13,853 nt of DNA from JBKPIY01 sp046730475 (lineage in GTDB: Bacteria > Actinomycetota > Thermoleophilia > Solirubrobacterales > 70-9). Below, piece by piece: positions 13,529 through 13,853 of this stretch. The translations under genes were made by a program, and so were the position numbers. Positions within the stretch are counted from its first letter, which is position 1. Each line of letters begins with the position of its first letter. Where the stretch lies: assembly GCA_046730475.1 (NCBI GenBank), contig JBKPIY010000094.1, positions 1 through 13,853 on the forward strand, read 5' to 3'. The notes under the pieces are model-generated. The model was not told the DNA's origin and searched no databases. It saw only the letters and a program-made list of their open reading frames with translations.

Positions 13529-13853
13529 GACCAGACTTTCTGGCGATCGTCTAGTAGGCCCAGCGGTGGCCGGTCCGGCTCAGGCTTGCGCTGCCGCTTA
13601 CGCGTGAAAGCAGGAGCTAGCTTGGGTGGCGACTGGTTTCCCGAATCCTCGGCCGGTCGTAGCGAGAGACGGATCGGGCCGCCTATCCGAATTTTCGGAG
13701 ACGCACGGATTGAGGGTGCCGGTTTTCGTCTCTATGAAGAAGGGCCTGGTGTCAAGTAGCGGCCTGTAGCTCTTTCGTCCTCCTCTCGCGCTCGGGGGTG
13801 TGGAGCAACGCTCATGTCTCTATGGCCTCCTCGGCGGGAGGATCAGGCGAAAT
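13529..13853. other. Terminal 325 bases, no supportable gene
   Basis: A small hairpin CCAGA-CTT-TCTGG at 13531-13543 follows the cyclase stop by two bases. Further on, TCCGAA/TTCGGA (13686-13699) and GAGACG/CGTCTC (13698-13703 and 13727-13732) are short inverted repeats, with a tiny frame MKKGLVSSSGL at 13734-13769 beside them that lacks a ribosome site. These might mark an edge of a mobile element, but nothing confirms it. Base composition is less GC-rich than the genes before it. Confidence 0.45.

Noticed and set aside
13734..13769. Eleven-residue frame MKKGLVSSSGL as a small gene
   Set aside because: No ribosome site, no promoter and no coupling to another gene; too short to separate from chance.

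Overview
High-GC bacterial DNA. Dense G/C-ending codons, several GTG starts, CPFC thioredoxin-fold, SnoaL-like, MMPL and hydrolase-cyclase genes all point to an actinobacterium. The style of the SnoaL-like, NarL-type regulator, DUF3995-like and hydrolase-cyclase proteins suggests Thermoleophilia (Solirubrobacterales/Gaiellales-like), but this is inferred from protein style and not proven. No rRNA, tRNA, CRISPR array, phage module or complete insertion sequence was seen.

Layout. (1) 1-862: the end of a family-5 type ABC solute-binding protein that stops after lobe I. (2) 864-2637: a QsdR-like TetR regulator divergent from a secreted lipase of the Candida antarctica lipase B type. Their shared 124-bp spacer holds divergent promoters with overlapping -35 boxes and repeated TAGACA motifs. 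(3) 2882-5534: a SnoaL-like protein, then a stretch of damaged genes around an intact DsbA-like oxidoreductase: a NarL/LuxR response regulator, a DUF3995-like membrane protein and a YceI-like fragment, all frame-broken. Most of these breaks are repaired by adding one or two bases to a G or C run, so assembly error must be weighed against true decay. (4) 5553-6002: a reduced Tag-like DNA glycosylase lacking the residues that define classical Tag. (5) 6372-7748: a secreted Asp-box beta-propeller (sialidase-like fold) with six close cysteine pairs. (6) 7749-9024: a gene-poor stretch with one intact SnoaL/NTF2-like protein and a decayed SnoaL copy. (7) 9025-11994: a TetR repressor divergent from a 36-codon small gene that overlaps an MMPL/RND exporter by ATGA. 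The spacer holds a clear promoter flanked by two near-identical palindromic operators. (8) 12203-13528: an alpha/beta-hydrolase fused to a class III nucleotide cyclase (Rv1900c-like architecture). The last 325 bases hold no gene I can support.

How it fits together. Two TetR-controlled divergent units stand out: one controlling a secreted lipase, one controlling an efflux or lipid exporter with an unusual small upstream protein. Both TetR genes appear to be leaderless or nearly so. The rest is a loose set of single genes typical of an accessory or slowly eroding region. I do not see a clear multi-gene novel system. The best candidate for something undescribed is the small ORF-MMPL unit with its doubled operator.
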